Shown one piece after another: positions 41,573 to 50,320 of a DNA stretch of 61,541 nt. The notes beneath the pieces were generated by a model. It did not search any database. It saw only the letters and a program-made list of their open reading frames with translations, and had not been told where the DNA came from. The DNA is taken from positions 1 through 61,541 of the forward strand of contig JAFZTV010000031.1 in assembly GCA_017618625.1 (NCBI GenBank), in the 5' to 3' direction. Position 1 is the stretch's first letter, and the number at the start of each line of letters is the position of its first letter. The DNA is from Bacteroidales bacterium (GTDB taxonomy: Bacteria; Bacteroidota; Bacteroidia; Bacteroidales; P3). A program made the translations under genes and the position numbers.

Positions 41573-42301
41573 TTAGCAGTTCGGGTGCTTGAGGTTTAGC
41601 AGTTTTCCTGCCGCATTTGACTTGATGCGCAGCGTTGCCAGCTCGCTCTTCTCTTCGGTCACGAAGCGCACGTTGTGGAGGTCGCTCCCGCATGCGTCAT
41701 ACATGTCGTTTTTCAGCAGCCAGGTGGCTTTCTTGAGAGCCTCTTTGCCGTAGAGGCCTGTAAGCGCCGTGTAGTTGAGTTGGAACTTGACCTTCTTCTC
41801 CTTCCACTTCCAGTAATCGCTCTTGTCCATGTAGATGTATCGCTCGGGATGGGTAAGAACGGGATAGAAGCCTTTAGAGAGTATGCGGTCGAAGAGGTTT
41901 TCCAGATTCTCGGGACCGTTGAAGAAGCTTGTCTCAACCAGCAGGTGGTCGTGGTCGTCGCCTATGGGCAGCAAATCGCCTGCTTCAAGGCGTGCTGCAA
42001 ACTCGTGGTCGAGCATATACTCTGACGCAAGCATCAGGCGCACCTTGCCTTTGTAGGCCTCTTTCAACTGCTCGAAGCGCTCTTTCAGAAAGTCGGTCTT
42101 GTTCGGTAAATCCTCATACACATGCGGTGTGCACCAAACGGTGGACACTCCCATACGCTCGTAGTAGTCGAGTACTTGCAGCGAGTGCTCAAGGAGCTTT
42201 ATTCCGTCATCGACACCAGGAAGTATATGGCTGTGGAAATCGACCAAACCGTCGAAAAAGCCGGCTTCTTTCAGCGTTTTATGTGGATTGAAAAGTGACA
42301 T
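41573..42301 (-). CDS. CpsB/CapC-family (PHP-type) tyrosine-protein phosphatase
   Basis: A 242-aa metal-dependent phosphatase. DFHSHILPGVDDG (21-33) gives the PHP HxH metal site. YDGIK-region SLQVLDYYERMGVSTVWCTPHVYEDLPN, HPERYIY (154-160) and a C-terminal SDLHNVRF supply further ligands. Such enzymes dephosphorylate the BY-kinase that controls capsule or exopolysaccharide export. It lies 5 bp after the kinase gene, its presumed substrate. Confidence 0.9.
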   Translation of the reverse strand: MSLFNPHKTLKEAGFFDGLVDFHSHILPGVDDGIKLLEHSLQVLDYYERMGVSTVWCTPHVYEDLPNKTDFLKERFEQLKEAYKGKVRLMLASEYMLDHEFAARLEAGDLLPIGDDHDHLLVETSFFNGPENLENLFDRILSKGFYPVLTHPERYIYMDKSDYWKWKEKKVKFQLNYTALTGLYGKEALKKATWLLKNDMYDACGSDLHNVRFVTEEKSELATLRIKSNAAGKLLNLKHPNC

Positions 42302-42306
42302 AAGTG

Positions 42307-44781
42307 TTACTCTGCGTTATAGTACCTGTTGCCATAGCCGTAGCCGTAACCATAGCTGTGGTAGTAGCTGCCGTAATAGTAGCCCTTGCGTCCGCCGTAG
42401 TAGCTGCCGCCTTGATACTTGGTGCCGTTAAGCACTATGACGGTGTTCTTCAGCTTGTCGGACTCGGCATATCTCTGCACCACGGGGAGGGCGCTCTTTT
42501 CCATAAGTCCGGCACGTATAACAAATATCGTGCGGTCAACCTCTTGTGCGAAAATCTGTGTGTCGGCCACAATCTCCACAGGCGGGCAGTCGATGAAGAT
42601 ATATTCGTATTCTTTGCGCAGTTGCTTTATCAAGTCGGGGAGCCGTCCGTTACCCACGAGCTCAGTTGGGTTGGGCGGCATCTTGCCTATTGGCAGCACG
42701 TCAAGTGTTTGGCATCCTTCGAATTTGTATATCACATCGTGGATGTTTTCCAATTCGACGTTGCCGTTAAGGTATTCGCTCAATCCGCAGTTGGGGCTGT
42801 TGACGCACACCGAAAGTGTTCCGCGGCGCAGGTCGCCGTCAATCATCAGTACTTTCTTTTTCTTTATGGCGATACAGATGCCGAGGTTGAGGCTGATGAA
42901 GCTCTTACCGCTTCCTGCGTTCAGGGAGGTCTGCTGGAAGACTGTGCACTCGCCTTTGTTGGACATGTACTCCAAGTTGGTGCGCAACACACGGAACGCC
43001 TCATTCAGCACGTCTCGTTTGCCCTCTTTCACAATCACGGGCGAGGTGCTCGGGTTGGAGTTGGAACTCTTCTTTTTGCGGAAATGCTTGAAGAACTCCA
43101 GGCGTTTCTTGAGCCGGTTGATAAACTTTCTGTCCTCGTGCGACAGACGCTCGGGTATCTCGCCCATGAACGACAGATTCAAGCTGCTCAGGTCGTCTCG
43201 GCCTCGTATTTTTGTGTTCATCGACTCCTGGATGAATATGATTGCTGCGGGGATGGCTAAACCTATGACAATGGACACCAGGAGTATCATGTTTCTGCGC
43301 GGCGATTTGGGATACTGTGAACCTGTGGGGCTCTCGATGATGCGAGTGTTGTATGCGGTGAAGGCTTGCGACAGCTCGTTCTCCTCACGTTTCTGCAGCA
43401 GGTAGAGGTACAGAGCCTCTTTGACCGACTGTTGACGCTCGACCGACAGCAGGTTCTTTGCCTGTGCAGGGTTGGCCGATATCCTGGCGTTGATTCTCGC
43501 CTCGTTCTGTTTCAGGTTCTGCAGCTGTGACTTCAACGCGAGGATGTTGTTGTCCATCGACGATATTATCGACTGGCGCAGGGTTTCGAGGGCGCGGTCG
43601 GCGCTTACGACGAGCGAGTTCCGCTCGCTGCTCTGCGCCACCAGGTTGTTCCTACGCAGTATCTGCTCGTTGTATTCGGTAATCTGACGGTCAACCGAGC
43701 TGTTCGTGATGCCCGATATGGACGGTATGGGGCTTGTGATGTTGGATTTGTCAACGAGGTAGTTGCGGATGTACTGTGCCATATACAACTGGTTGTTCAC
43801 GTCCATTATCTGCGTGTTCAGCTGGCTTCCCTCGTTCAGATACAGGTTTGCTGCGGCTTTGACGTCGGGCACCATGTTCGAGCTCTTGTAGCTCGAGATG
43901 TTGGCATCGACTCCCGACAGTTCCTCTTCAATCACCTTCAACCTCTCGTTGATGAAGTCGGAGGTGCTGACCGCTATCTGGTTCTTGTCTTTTACCCATT
44001 GCTCGTTATAGACGGAGATCAGAGAGTCGAGGATGTCGTCTGCGCGTTGCTTGGACTTGTCCACCACCGCAAGGCGGATGACGTCGGCCTGTTTGTCAAC
44101 CTTGGCGGCGGTGAGCCTTGACTTGTAGCTCTTGATTGCTTTGAGCAGGGGATATTTGGTTATGCTGATTGACAGTTGGGACTCGTAGTAAGGCGCTGTT
44201 TGATAGACCTTGATGCGACCCAGAGGGGTTTTCACCACCACGGTGTCTGTTACATTGCCTTTTAGGGAGCCTTTCAGTGATTCGTCGTTCAGGTCGAAGT
44301 CGCTCAGGGTGAAGCTCCCGTTGTTGTCGATTGTGATGTGCATGTGGGCGACGTCGTCCATCTTCAGATCCATAAACTGGACGTGTATCGGCAGCTTCTC
44401 ACCATAGAGCACATTGTCGTGAAAGAGTCCGTGCTCCTCGTACTCTACGTCGAGATGCATGCGGTTGACGACCTGTGCTATGAGGTCGTTGGACATGAAA
44501 GCCTGTATTTCGTTGGCGGTGGTCACGTTGCCGCCGAAGTTGCCGAAAGTGCCGAACTCGGTGATGTTGCCCATGACGCTGCCTGCGCCTTGAGCGTCGG
44601 ACTTGATGAGCACCTGCATTCCGCGCTCATATTGCGGGGTTGTCGAGAGATAAACAAACAGACCTACCACAAAAGCCAGAAACACCGATGCTGCAAACCA
44701 ATACCACTTGCTTAGGCAAATGAAGATTAGCGATTTGATGTCGATGCCGGAGTCTTGTGTTTCCTTTATCTGTTCTTCCAT
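42307..44781 (-). CDS. Polysaccharide co-polymerase with BY-kinase domain (Wzc-like)
   Basis: An 824-aa inner-membrane protein. TM1 is near residues 27-48 (WYWFAASVFLAFVVGLFVYLS). A Wzz/GNVR periplasmic region with long coiled coils follows, and TM2 near 505-525 (NMILLVSIVIGLAIPAAIIFI). The cytoplasmic tyrosine kinase has Walker A GSGKSFISLN near 640, Walker A' VLMIDGDLRRG and Walker B YIFIDCPPVEI. The C-terminus is a Tyr cluster (YYGGRKGYYYGSYYHSYGYG), the autophosphorylation tail. It controls polymer length and export with the Wza-like protein. Confidence 0.94.
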   Translation of the reverse strand: MEEQIKETQDSGIDIKSLIFICLSKWYWFAASVFLAFVVGLFVYLSTTPQYERGMQVLIKSDAQGAGSVMGNITEFGTFGNFGGNVTTANEIQAFMSNDLIAQVVNRMHLDVEYEEHGLFHDNVLYGEKLPIHVQFMDLKMDDVAHMHITIDNNGSFTLSDFDLNDESLKGSLKGNVTDTVVVKTPLGRIKVYQTAPYYESQLSISITKYPLLKAIKSYKSRLTAAKVDKQADVIRLAVVDKSKQRADDILDSLISVYNEQWVKDKNQIAVSTSDFINERLKVIEEELSGVDANISSYKSSNMVPDVKAAANLYLNEGSQLNTQIMDVNNQLYMAQYIRNYLVDKSNITSPIPSISGITNSSVDRQITEYNEQILRRNNLVAQSSERNSLVVSADRALETLRQSIISSMDNNILALKSQLQNLKQNEARINARISANPAQAKNLLSVERQQSVKEALYLYLLQKREENELSQAFTAYNTRIIESPTGSQYPKSPRRNMILLVSIVIGLAIPAAIIFIQESMNTKIRGRDDLSSLNLSFMGEIPERLSHEDRKFINRLKKRLEFFKHFRKKKSSNSNPSTSPVIVKEGKRDVLNEAFRVLRTNLEYMSNKGECTVFQQTSLNAGSGKSFISLNLGICIAIKKKKVLMIDGDLRRGTLSVCVNSPNCGLSEYLNGNVELENIHDVIYKFEGCQTLDVLPIGKMPPNPTELVGNGRLPDLIKQLRKEYEYIFIDCPPVEIVADTQIFAQEVDRTIFVIRAGLMEKSALPVVQRYAESDKLKNTVIVLNGTKYQGGSYYGGRKGYYYGSYYHSYGYGYGYGNRYYNAE

Positions 44782-44821
44782 TTCCTGTTGTTTTAGTTGT
44801 TATAGTTTTCAGAATGGTGAT

Positions 44822-45664
44822 TCATTTAGTACCCACGTTGCGCAACGCTATGCTCAAGACGGATGCTATGAGCGAGGCTATGCTCACCCAGAACGATGCG
44901 CTCAATACTGTATTTCCGTTTACGGTCGAGGTGCGAGCTTTCTTGGCCGTTGGAGCCGCATATATCACGTCGTTTTGGCTTAGGTAGAAGGCCGGCGACG
45001 AATAGACCTCTTTTTGGTTCCTCAAATCCACCATGTAGTTCTTCACGGTGTCGCCGACTATGCGAGTGATGGTGACGTCGCGGCGTGCGTCGATGGTCAG
45101 GTCGCCTGCGGCTGCCAGGGCGTCGAGGAGGGTGTAGCTGTCGCGGTTAATGTTGACGCGTCCAGGGGCTTTTACCTCACCAAGGACGGTTACGCCGAGG
45201 TCAACGAACTCGACCGATACGTTTGCGCCACGCGCCTGTCCTTGTTTCTCCAGCTCGTCCTTCACCATATTTGCAATCTCTTGGCGGGTCAGGCCTGCGA
45301 CGTGAAGCTTGCCCAGGACGGGGAAGTCGATGTTGCCTTCGGCGTCAACGGTATAGCCCACGATTCCGTTGCTTCCCGTGACGCTGACTCGCTGGGTGCT
45401 TCCCATAATCTGGTTCACGGTGAACTGGTTGAACAGCGAACTGGCTTCCATGTCCTCGCACTTCACGATGATGGCAATCTTGTCGGCCGGGCGCACGCGC
45501 ACGACTTTGAGCGTTTGCATCTGTATGGTTTCGTTTTCGCTCGAATCCTGGAAGTAAACGATTTTCTTTTCGCTGTGGCATGCTGTCAGCGTCATCAGTA
45601 GAGCGGCTGCGACCAGCATAGAGGCCTTTGACAGGCTGTTTTTCAAAAGATTGGTGTGACCCAT
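44822..45664 (-). CDS. Polysaccharide export outer-membrane lipoprotein (Wza-like)
   Basis: A 280-aa lipoprotein (signal MLVAAALLMTLTAC, lipobox Cys near 29). A poly-export domain (VVRVRPADKIAIIVKCEDMEASSLFNQF, VDAEGNIDFPVLGKLHVAGLTRQEIANMVKDEL) and an SLBB-type domain (VTVLGEVKAPGRVNINRDSYTLLDALAAAG) follow. A hydrophobic C-terminal helix (VLSASFWVSIASLIASVLSIAL) could cross the outer membrane. First gene of the export trio. Confidence 0.93.
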   Translation of the reverse strand: MGHTNLLKNSLSKASMLVAAALLMTLTACHSEKKIVYFQDSSENETIQMQTLKVVRVRPADKIAIIVKCEDMEASSLFNQFTVNQIMGSTQRVSVTGSNGIVGYTVDAEGNIDFPVLGKLHVAGLTRQEIANMVKDELEKQGQARGANVSVEFVDLGVTVLGEVKAPGRVNINRDSYTLLDALAAAGDLTIDARRDVTITRIVGDTVKNYMVDLRNQKEVYSSPAFYLSQNDVIYAAPTAKKARTSTVNGNTVLSASFWVSIASLIASVLSIALRNVGTK

Positions 45665-45692
45665 GGGTGATGTTGATTCTACAATGAAAGTG

Positions 45693-45700
45693 CAAAGATA
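45693..45700 (-). promoter_or_regulatory. -7 element for the exopolysaccharide trio
   Basis: Reverse-strand TATCTTTG, 29 bp before the ATG at 45664. The short leader leaves little room for regulation. Confidence 0.5.
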
Positions 45701-45773
45701 CTAAATTTTATTAAAAATATGTACTTAATTACAAATCTTTTTCGGGATGCGGGTATTTATTGAAATAGTTTGC

Positions 45774-45781
45774 TATATTTG
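45774..45781 (+). promoter_or_regulatory. Orphan -7 element upstream of a 35-aa ORF
   Basis: TATATTTG matches TAnnTTTG in the rpsO-wza gap, 22 bp before an ATG at 45804. No convincing -33 element. Confidence 0.35.
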
Positions 45782-45803
45782 TAGTGTCGAAACAATTTTT
45801 AAG

Positions 45804-45911
45804 ATGTTATACAATGGATTGTATATTAATTGTTTGGCCAGTATTGCGTCAATACTGCTGATTTGCACGGTTGGATTTTTGCCGCTGCAACATCTTGATA
45901 GACAGTTTTAA
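45804..45911 (+). CDS. Candidate 35-aa small hydrophobic protein
   Basis: An ATG at 45804 opens a 35-codon frame: MLYNGLYINC, then LASIASILLICTVGFLPLQ, ending HLDRQF and TAA. One predicted TM segment lies at about residues 9-27. A -7 promoter box lies 22 bp upstream, and an 11-bp repeat array begins 5-16 bp after the stop. No clear Shine-Dalgarno sequence, which is common in Bacteroidota. No family recognised; it could be a chance ORF. Confidence 0.3.
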   Translation: MLYNGLYINCLASIASILLICTVGFLPLQHLDRQF

Positions 45912-45915
45912 ATGA

Positions 45916-46025
45916 TGCTCACCTCCGTATCAACGCCGTATTAACACCGTATTAAAGCCGTATCACCCTCAGGATTCACTCGGTACTCACTCAGTACTCC
46001 TTCAGTACTCCTTCGGTACAAGGCT
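45916..46025. repeat. 11-bp tandem array, nine to ten units
   Basis: Consecutive 11-bp units: GTATCAACGCC, GTATTAACACC, GTATTAAAGCC, GTATCACCCTC, AGGATTCACTC, GGTACTCACTC, AGTACTCCTTC (twice) and GGTACAAGGCT. No gap or unit-length change from 45927 on. Confidence 0.9.
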
Positions 46026-46250
46026 ATGTTTTGGTCGGGGTTGGGTTTGAGGTTGGTCGGGTTGTATTTGTGATGGTTTTTGGGGTGAGGCGGGTTTTGC
46101 TGTGGGTTGCATTGTTTGGGGATTTGTGTGAAGGTTGTGTTCGGTTGCGTGGCGGTTTGTTTGGGAGGGTGTTTTGGTTGGTATTTAGGTTGTTAGTGGT
46201 GTGGGGAGTCTGGTGGTTTGTGGGTTGGTGAGGCGGTGTTACTTTCATTT
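46026..46250. other. C-poor, G/T-rich strand-asymmetric segment
   Basis: About 225 bp of almost only G and T on the plus strand, with repeated GGG/GGGG runs (GGTCGGGGTTGGG, GGTTGGTCGGG) that could form G-quadruplexes. A faint 11-bp spacing is possible. Open frames on both strands here are compositional artefacts. Confidence 0.7.
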
Positions 46251-46318
46251 TGGAGTGTTAAAAAGTCTTAAAATATATCTTTTTGCCGGGTTTTAACACA
46301 AAAACCAGGATAAAAGTG

Positions 46319-46326
46319 TAACTTTG
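46319..46326 (+). promoter_or_regulatory. -7 element for rpsO
   Basis: TAACTTTG matches the consensus, 48 bp before the ATG of rpsO. Confidence 0.5.
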
Positions 46327-46374
46327 CAAACCGTTAGTAATTCAAAAATAATCATAACTAAATAATTTACAACT

Positions 46375-46644
46375 ATGTATCTTACAAAAGAGAAAAAACA
46401 GGAAATCTACACCAAGTATGGTAAAAGCGCAACCAATTCGGGTTCGGCTGAATCGCAGATAGCCCTTTTCACCTATCGTATCCAGCACCTCACGGAGCTG
46501 ATGAAGAAGAACCGCAAGGACCAGGTGTCGGAGCGCGCGCTGGTGCGCTTGGTCGGTAAGCGTCGCCGCATGCTCGACTATTTGAAGGCAAACGACATCG
46601 AGCGTTACCGTGCTATCATTAAGGAACTCAACCTGAGAAAATAA
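46375..46644 (+). CDS. rpsO: 30S ribosomal protein S15
   Basis: An 89-aa S15 protein with the usual motifs NSGSAESQIALFTYRIQHLTEL (22-43) and LVGKRRRMLDYL (59-70). It binds 16S rRNA helices in the small-subunit platform. It precedes pnp, the widely conserved rpsO-pnp order, with a terminator between. Confidence 0.98.
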   Translation: MYLTKEKKQEIYTKYGKSATNSGSAESQIALFTYRIQHLTELMKKNRKDQVSERALVRLVGKRRRMLDYLKANDIERYRAIIKELNLRK

Positions 46645-46658
46645 AAGATGTTATGCGG

Positions 46659-46694
46659 CCCTCGGGCAATGATGCCCGAGGGTTTCGTTTTTTT
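46659..46694 (+). terminator. Terminator after rpsO
   Basis: Stem CCCTCGGGCA / TGCCCGAGGG (46659-46668 with 46673-46682) with a 4-nt loop, followed by TTTCG and eight T residues. Confidence 0.92.
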
Positions 46695-46712
46695 TACACG
46701 ACAATTCAATGT

Positions 46713-46736
46713 GTTGTCGTCAACGGTGGCGACAAC
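46713..46736 (+). promoter_or_regulatory. Hairpin in the pnp leader
   Basis: GTTGTCG / CGACAAC (46713-46719 with 46730-46736) with a 10-nt loop, 33 bp before the pnp ATG. In other bacteria the pnp leader hairpin is the site of autoregulation by RNase III and PNPase. Whether that holds here is unknown. Confidence 0.4.
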
Positions 46737-46768
46737 CGCAGTCAGTAAATAAATAAGGATACACGAAA

Positions 46769-49021
46769 ATGAACATTATCAACAAGAAATTCGACCTCGG
46801 CGACGGCCGTATGATCGAAATCGAAAGCGGCAAGCTGGCCAAACAGGCCGACGGTGCCGCCGTTGTACGTATGAACGACACCATGCTTCTCGCCACAGTG
46901 TGTGCGAAGAAGGAGGTGGGTGAGAACGTGGATTTCATGCCTCTCACCGTTGACTATCAGGAAAAATACGCTGCCATGGGACGTTTCCCTGGCGGTTTCT
47001 TCAAACGCGAGGCGCGTCCTTCGGAGCATGAGATTCTTATCGCCCGTCTGGTTGACCGCGCTCTGCGTCCGCTTTTCCCCGACAATTTCCACGCTGAGGT
47101 GCAGGTTCTGATAACCCTCATCTCGGGCGACAAGGAGACCATGCCCGACCAGCTGGCAGCTCTCGCAGCTGCTTCGGCTTTAGCCGTGAGCGACATTCCG
47201 TTCAACGGTCCTGTCTCGGAGGTGCGTGTTTCGTATCTCGACGGGAAATATGTCATCAACACGCCGCTGCAGGACATAGAGCGTGCCGAACTCGACCTTA
47301 TAGTCGCCGCCACCGAGGAGAACATCATGATGGTTGAAGGCGAGATGAAGGAGGTGAGCGAAGACATTATGCTCGGCGCCCTCAAGGCTGCCCACGAGGC
47401 TATCAAGATTCAGTGCCGAGCTATTGCGGAGCTGACCGTAGCAGCTGGAAAGACCGAGAAACGTGAATACTGCCACGAGGTGAACGACGAGGAACTGCGC
47501 CAGCGTGTGCGCGACGCCGTTTATCAGAAGTGCTACGACTTCTCGAAGCAGGGCATTGCCAACAAACACCAGCGCGAGGACGGTTTCGCTGCCATCAAGC
47601 AGGAGTTTATCGATGCCAACTATACTGAAGAGACCCTCACCGACGAGGTGAAATTCATGATAGACCGCTATTATCACGACGTGGAGCGCGAAGCTATGCG
47701 CGACATGGTGCTCAACGAGCGTACGCGTCTTGACGGCCGTCAGCTCGACCAGATTCGTCCGATATGGTGTGAGACCGACTACCTGCCTTCGGCACACGGT
47801 AGCGCCATCTTCACGCGCGGCGAGACGCAGTCGCTTTCGACCTGCACGCTCGGCACCAAGCTCGACGAGCAAAAAATCGACGGAGCCGTGATAGAAGGCA
47901 CCCGCCGTTTCCTTCTTCACTACAATTTCCCGGGCTTCGCAACGGGTGAGGTGAAACGTAGCGGCAGCACCAGCCGTCGCGAAGTGGGACACGGCCATCT
48001 TGCATGGCGCGCCCTCAAGGAGGTGCTCCCCAGCGAGACGGAATGCCCCTACACCATCCGTGTGGTCAGCGACATCCTCGAGTCGAACGGCTCATCGTCG
48101 ATGGCTACAGTGTGCGCCGGCTGCATGTCGTTGATGGACGCCGGTGTGAAGATTCGCAAGCCGGTTGCCGGTATCGCCATGGGACTTATCTCGAAGGGTG
48201 ACAAGTGGGCCGTCCTTTCCGATATTCTCGGTGACGAGGACCACCTGGGCGACATGGACTTCAAGGTCTGTGGAACACGCGACGGTATTACCGCATGCCA
48301 GATGGACATCAAGGTTGACGGACTCAGCTACGACGTGCTCGCCAAGGCTCTTGAGCAGGCTCGCCAGGGGCGTCTGTACATCCTTGACAAGATTTGCGAG
48401 ACCATACCGGAGCCTCGCGCCGACTATAAAGACTTCGTGCCCCGCATCGAGCAGATACAGATTCCGAAGGACTTCATCGGTGCCGTCATCGGCAAGGGCG
48501 GTGAGGTTATCCAGAAGATTCAGGCGGAGACCAACACCATCATCAACATCGAAGAGGTTGGCGATATGGGTATCGTCGATGTCGCTTCGCAGAACAAGGA
48601 CGACATCGCAGCCGCTATCAAGTGGATAAAGGATATCTGCACCGTTCCCGAGGTTGGCCAGGTTTACAACGCCAAGGTCGTTTCGATTGTCGAGTTCGGA
48701 GCTTTCCTCGAGTTCCTGCCCGGCAAAGAAGGATTGATGCACATCAGCGAATACCAGTGGGGTCGTACCGAAACCCTCGAAGGCCTCATCCAGGAGGGCG
48801 ACGAGTTTGAGGTCAAGATTATCGCCATAGACGAGAAGACCGGCAAGCTCAAGCTCAGCCGCAAGGCGCTTCTGCCCAAACCCGAAGGCTATGTCGAGGA
48901 GGAGAAACCCGCACGCGGTCCCCGTCGCGAAGGTCCCCGTGGAGACAACCACAACCGTCCTCCACGCCGCGAAGGCCACGGTGACGACCGCCGTCAGGGT
49001 GGCAACGGCCGCAGGCACTAG
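46769..49021 (+). CDS. pnp: Polyribonucleotide nucleotidyltransferase (PNPase)
   Basis: A 750-aa 3'-5' exoribonuclease. Two RNase PH domains: residues ~1-230 ([34 protein letters not shown]) and ~315-550 ([37 protein letters not shown]). A KH domain ([20 protein letters not shown] near 570-589) and an S1 domain ([27 protein letters not shown] near 636-662) follow. The C-terminal tail is Arg/Gly/Pro-rich (RRE, GNGRRH), a probable RNA-binding or disordered tail. It degrades mRNA in the cytoplasm. Confidence 0.98.
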   Translation: MNIINKKFDLGDGRMIEIESGKLAKQADGAAVVRMNDTMLLATVCAKKEVGENVDFMPLTVDYQEKYAAMGRFPGGFFKREARPSEHEILIARLVDRALRPLFPDNFHAEVQVLITLISGDKETMPDQLAALAAASALAVSDIPFNGPVSEVRVSYLDGKYVINTPLQDIERAELDLIVAATEENIMMVEGEMKEVSEDIMLGALKAAHEAIKIQCRAIAELTVAAGKTEKREYCHEVNDEELRQRVRDAVYQKCYDFSKQGIANKHQREDGFAAIKQEFIDANYTEETLTDEVKFMIDRYYHDVEREAMRDMVLNERTRLDGRQLDQIRPIWCETDYLPSAHGSAIFTRGETQSLSTCTLGTKLDEQKIDGAVIEGTRRFLLHYNFPGFATGEVKRSGSTSRREVGHGHLAWRALKEVLPSETECPYTIRVVSDILESNGSSSMATVCAGCMSLMDAGVKIRKPVAGIAMGLISKGDKWAVLSDILGDEDHLGDMDFKVCGTRDGITACQMDIKVDGLSYDVLAKALEQARQGRLYILDKICETIPEPRADYKDFVPRIEQIQIPKDFIGAVIGKGGEVIQKIQAETNTIINIEEVGDMGIVDVASQNKDDIAAAIKWIKDICTVPEVGQVYNAKVVSIVEFGAFLEFLPGKEGLMHISEYQWGRTETLEGLIQEGDEFEVKIIAIDEKTGKLKLSRKALLPKPEGYVEEEKPARGPRREGPRGDNHNRPPRREGHGDDRRQGGNGRRH

Positions 49022-49042
49022 TATCGCGACTGGATAATTAGA

Positions 49043-49078
49043 AAAAAAAGACCTCTGCTTTATGCGAGGTCTTTTTTT
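49043..49078. terminator. Bidirectional terminator between pnp and prfA
   Basis: A long stem: AAAAAAAGACCTC (49043-49055) pairs with GAGGTCTTTTTTT (49066-49078) around a 10-nt loop. It ends both convergent genes. Confidence 0.92.
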
Positions 49079-49104
49079 GTGTTTGTTCTTTCAGCCGCAG
49101 AGTG

Positions 49105-50175
49105 TCAACCTACCGCCTCTTTCAGTTTCTCGGCGTTTTCGGCGAGCTGTATGGCGTCAAGCAGGTCTTGGATGTCGCCGTCCATGAAAGCGGGGAGATT
49201 GTACATGGTGTAACCGATGCGGTGGTCGGTGACGCGCGATTGAGGATAGTTGTAGGTGCGCACCTTTTCGCTGCGGTCACCTGTGGCTACAAGCGTTTTG
49301 CGTTTGGATGACATCTCCTCCATATATTTGTTATACTCACGCTCGTACAGACGTGTGCGCAGCACCATGATGGCTTTCTCCTTGTTCTTTATCTGCGATT
49401 TCTGGTCTTGACAGCTTACCACGATGCCCGTTGGAATGTGGGTTAGGCGGACGGCCGAGTAGGTGGTGTTGACGCATTGGCCGCCAGGGCCTGAGGCACA
49501 GAAGGTGTCGATGCGCACGTCGGACATGTTCAAATCGACATCGAACTCCTCGGCTTCGGGCAGAACAACCACAGCGGCAGCCGAGGTGTGGACACGGCCT
49601 TGGGTTTCGGTAGCGGGCACACGCTGAACGCGATGCACGCCGCTTTCGTATTTCAATGTGCCATAGACTTTTTCGCCAGTAACATTGAAGGTGATATCCT
49701 TATAACCGCCAGCGGTGCCTTCGTTGAAATCGACAATTTCTATCTTCCAATGGCGTTTCTCGCAATAACGGGTGTACATACGGAACAGGTCGCCGGCAAA
49801 CAGGCAAGCCTCGTCACCGCCGGTGCCACCGCGAATTTCAACCACTGCATTCTTTGAATCCTGAGGGTCGGCAGGGATGAGCATGATGCGGATTTCCTCT
49901 TCCATTTTCTCTTTGCGCTCGGTTGAGGCGGTGAGTTCCTCCTTGGCCATCTCACGCAACTCTTCGTCTTTTTCAGAACTCAGGAGCTCCTTGCACTCGG
50001 TTATGGTGTCGAGTAGAGCTTTGTAGTCATGATAAGCCTTGACTACGGGTTGTAGGTCTTTGTAGTCCTTGCTAAGTTTGACGTAGCGTTTCATGTCCGA
50101 CGTGATGTCGGGATCGTTCATCTGCTGTTCGATTTCGAGGTAACGTGCGTTTATGGCTTCGAGTTTGTCTAGCAT
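49105..50175 (-). CDS. prfA: Peptide chain release factor 1
   Basis: A 356-aa RF1. The GGQ peptidyl-hydrolysis motif is in SGPGGQCVNTTYSAVRLTHIP. The N-terminal helical domain, the VHRVQRVPATETQGRVHTSAA segment and TGDRSEKVRTYNYPQSRVTDHRI are all typical. RF1 recognises UAA and UAG stop codons. Own promoter upstream (50231-50238). Confidence 0.97.
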   Translation of the reverse strand: MLDKLEAINARYLEIEQQMNDPDITSDMKRYVKLSKDYKDLQPVVKAYHDYKALLDTITECKELLSSEKDEELREMAKEELTASTERKEKMEEEIRIMLIPADPQDSKNAVVEIRGGTGGDEACLFAGDLFRMYTRYCEKRHWKIEIVDFNEGTAGGYKDITFNVTGEKVYGTLKYESGVHRVQRVPATETQGRVHTSAAAVVVLPEAEEFDVDLNMSDVRIDTFCASGPGGQCVNTTYSAVRLTHIPTGIVVSCQDQKSQIKNKEKAIMVLRTRLYEREYNKYMEEMSSKRKTLVATGDRSEKVRTYNYPQSRVTDHRIGYTMYNLPAFMDGDIQDLLDAIQLAENAEKLKEAVG

Positions 50176-50230
50176 AAGTTATTGTGAGATTGTTTGATTG
50201 CGTTATTGCGTAAGAGGCTGAATGAGGTTG

Positions 50231-50238
50231 CAAAAGTA
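50231..50238 (-). promoter_or_regulatory. -7 element for prfA
   Basis: Reverse-strand TACTTTTG, 56 bp before the ATG at 50175. Confidence 0.45.
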
Positions 50239-50266
50239 CGCATTTTTTGTTGATTATCATAAAAAG

Positions 50267-50304
50267 CAAAAGGGAATCCCGTTGCGTGGCGGGACTCCCT
50301 TTTG
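50267..50304 (-). terminator. Terminator after kbl
   Basis: CAAAAGGGA (50267-50275) pairs with TCCCTTTTG (50296-50304). After one mismatch, TCCCG pairs with CGGGA. The loop is 8 nt and a T-rich tail follows on the minus strand. Confidence 0.88.
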
Positions 50305-50320
50305 AAGTATTTGACCGAAG

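Noticed and set aside
42304..43260. 318-codon plus-strand open frame
   Set aside because: Antisense of the BY-kinase domain; Val/Ala/His-rich with no recognisable fold.
46024..46248. Open frames of 74 (minus) and 66 (plus) codons
   Set aside because: Compositional artefacts of the G/T-rich tract; only Thr/Asn/Pro or Val/Gly/Phe residues and no start signals.
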